This document shows positions 5,825 to 6,168 of a stretch of DNA of 6,168 nt, piece after piece. Numbering within the stretch: the stretch's first letter is position 1; each line of letters begins with the position of its first letter. The stretch is from UBA9414 sp958446945 (GTDB lineage: Bacteria; Bacillota; Clostridia; Lachnospirales; Lachnospiraceae). Below the pieces are notes generated by a model, which did no database searches, was not told the origin of the DNA, and worked only from the letters and a program-made list of their open reading frames with translations. The stretch covers positions 1-6,168 of the forward strand of contig CAUCYJ010000154.1 of assembly GCA_958446945.1 (NCBI GenBank), written 5' to 3'. A program made the translations under genes and the position numbers.

Positions 5825-6168
5825 TCCAGAAACCGGGACTATTCCAGAGAAATTGAAGGAACAGGAAAGGTTCTTCAAATCCTTAAAAGCAGAAGACAGT
5901 GAGGATATTTTCTGGATGACTACAAAAGGAAAAAGCCGAGAGAATATATGTCTGTCAAGCTGCCCAAAGGAAGTAGATAAACTGACAAGCCGTTTGTTAT
6001 TTCAGAGTGAGGATTTTACTACAATTCTGACCTCTGCCACTATTACCAGTGGAAACAGCGATAATTACCTTATGAATTACAGATATTTTATAAACAACAT
6101 AAAGTTTCCATACAAAAAGGGAATCGTATCAGAGCCTAAACAGTCTCCATTTGCCTATGACGAACATG
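5817..6168 (+). CDS. dinG: DinG/XPD-family helicase, downstream part in a shifted frame (3' end outside window)
   Basis: An open frame runs from an ATG at 5817 to the window edge and carries the sequence expected next in a DinG helicase. It includes SEDIFWMTTKGKSRENICLS and motif III-like TILTSATITSG (TSAT at 6030-6041), followed by the start of helicase domain 2. It overlaps the end of the upstream part by 8 nt (ATGATTAG). Removing one T at 5821-5822 would join the halves as FGLDD-SPETGTIPEKL with no residue missing, which points to a recent single-base insertion or a sequencing error. Independent translation is conceivable through stop-start coupling, but no Shine-Dalgarno precedes this ATG. 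Family call is firm; whether a split product is made is open. Confidence 0.78.
   Translation, partial: MISPETGTIPEKLKEQERFFKSLKAEDSEDIFWMTTKGKSRENICLSSCPKEVDKLTSRLLFQSEDFTTILTSATITSGNSDNYLMNYRYFINNIKFPYKKGIVSEPKQSPFAYDEH

Noticed and set aside
5816..5826. Programmed +1 frameshift at GAT TAG in the helicase gene
   Set aside because: Known +1 sites rely on a slippery codon before the stop and usually an upstream Shine-Dalgarno-like stimulator. GAT would re-pair poorly and no stimulator is seen, so a mutation or sequence error is preferred.
5606..5878. 90-codon minus-strand ORF across the helicase break
   Set aside because: The + strand keeps helicase homology on both sides of the break, and the minus-strand product shows no pattern.

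Overview
The window looks like part of a Firmicutes chromosome, most likely class Clostridia and Lachnospiraceae-like. This rests on composition, the strong AAGGAG-type ribosome binding sites, the use of TTG starts and the style of the proteins; no marker gene fixes the genus. All supported genes are on the + strand.

Layout. (1) Positions 2-499 are the 3' end of a housekeeping threonine ammonia-lyase gene (ilvA type, with a C-terminal ACT domain), closed by a good intrinsic terminator (543-580). (2) An intergenic stretch of about 325 bp leads into a two-gene operon: a minimal nucleotidyltransferase (MNT, 826-1167) overlapping a HEPN-domain protein (1154-1627), the arrangement of MNT/HEPN toxin-antitoxin pairs. 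(3) Positions 1639-3309 hold a very AT-rich 556-codon ORF. Its N-terminal part resembles a SurA/PrsA-type chaperone domain and its C-terminal part resembles the extracytoplasmic DUF4367 type. It has no ribosome binding site, signal peptide or membrane anchor, so it is probably a 5'-truncated gene lying at a recombination junction. It is followed by a 16-bp hairpin. (4) A new transcription unit starts near 3450 with an extended -10 promoter and an inverted repeat over its -35 region. It carries an unrecognised acidic 201-aa protein, a protein joining a sigma-70 region-4-like HTH to an RNA polymerase alpha-CTD-like domain, and a DinG/XPD-family Fe-S helicase. The helicase frame is broken at 5817-5824 and continues in another frame to the end of the window.

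How the genes may work together. Region 1 is core metabolism; regions 2-4 look like accessory DNA placed behind the ilvA terminator. The MNT/HEPN pair would be a self-contained toxin-antitoxin or abortive-infection module. The last three genes are closely spaced, each with its own ribosome binding site, and form a plausible cassette: unknown protein, transcription-machinery mimic, Fe-S helicase. This cassette is the best candidate for something undescribed, but no defence or mobility function can be shown from the sequence alone. No tRNA, rRNA, CRISPR array, transposase or integrase was seen.
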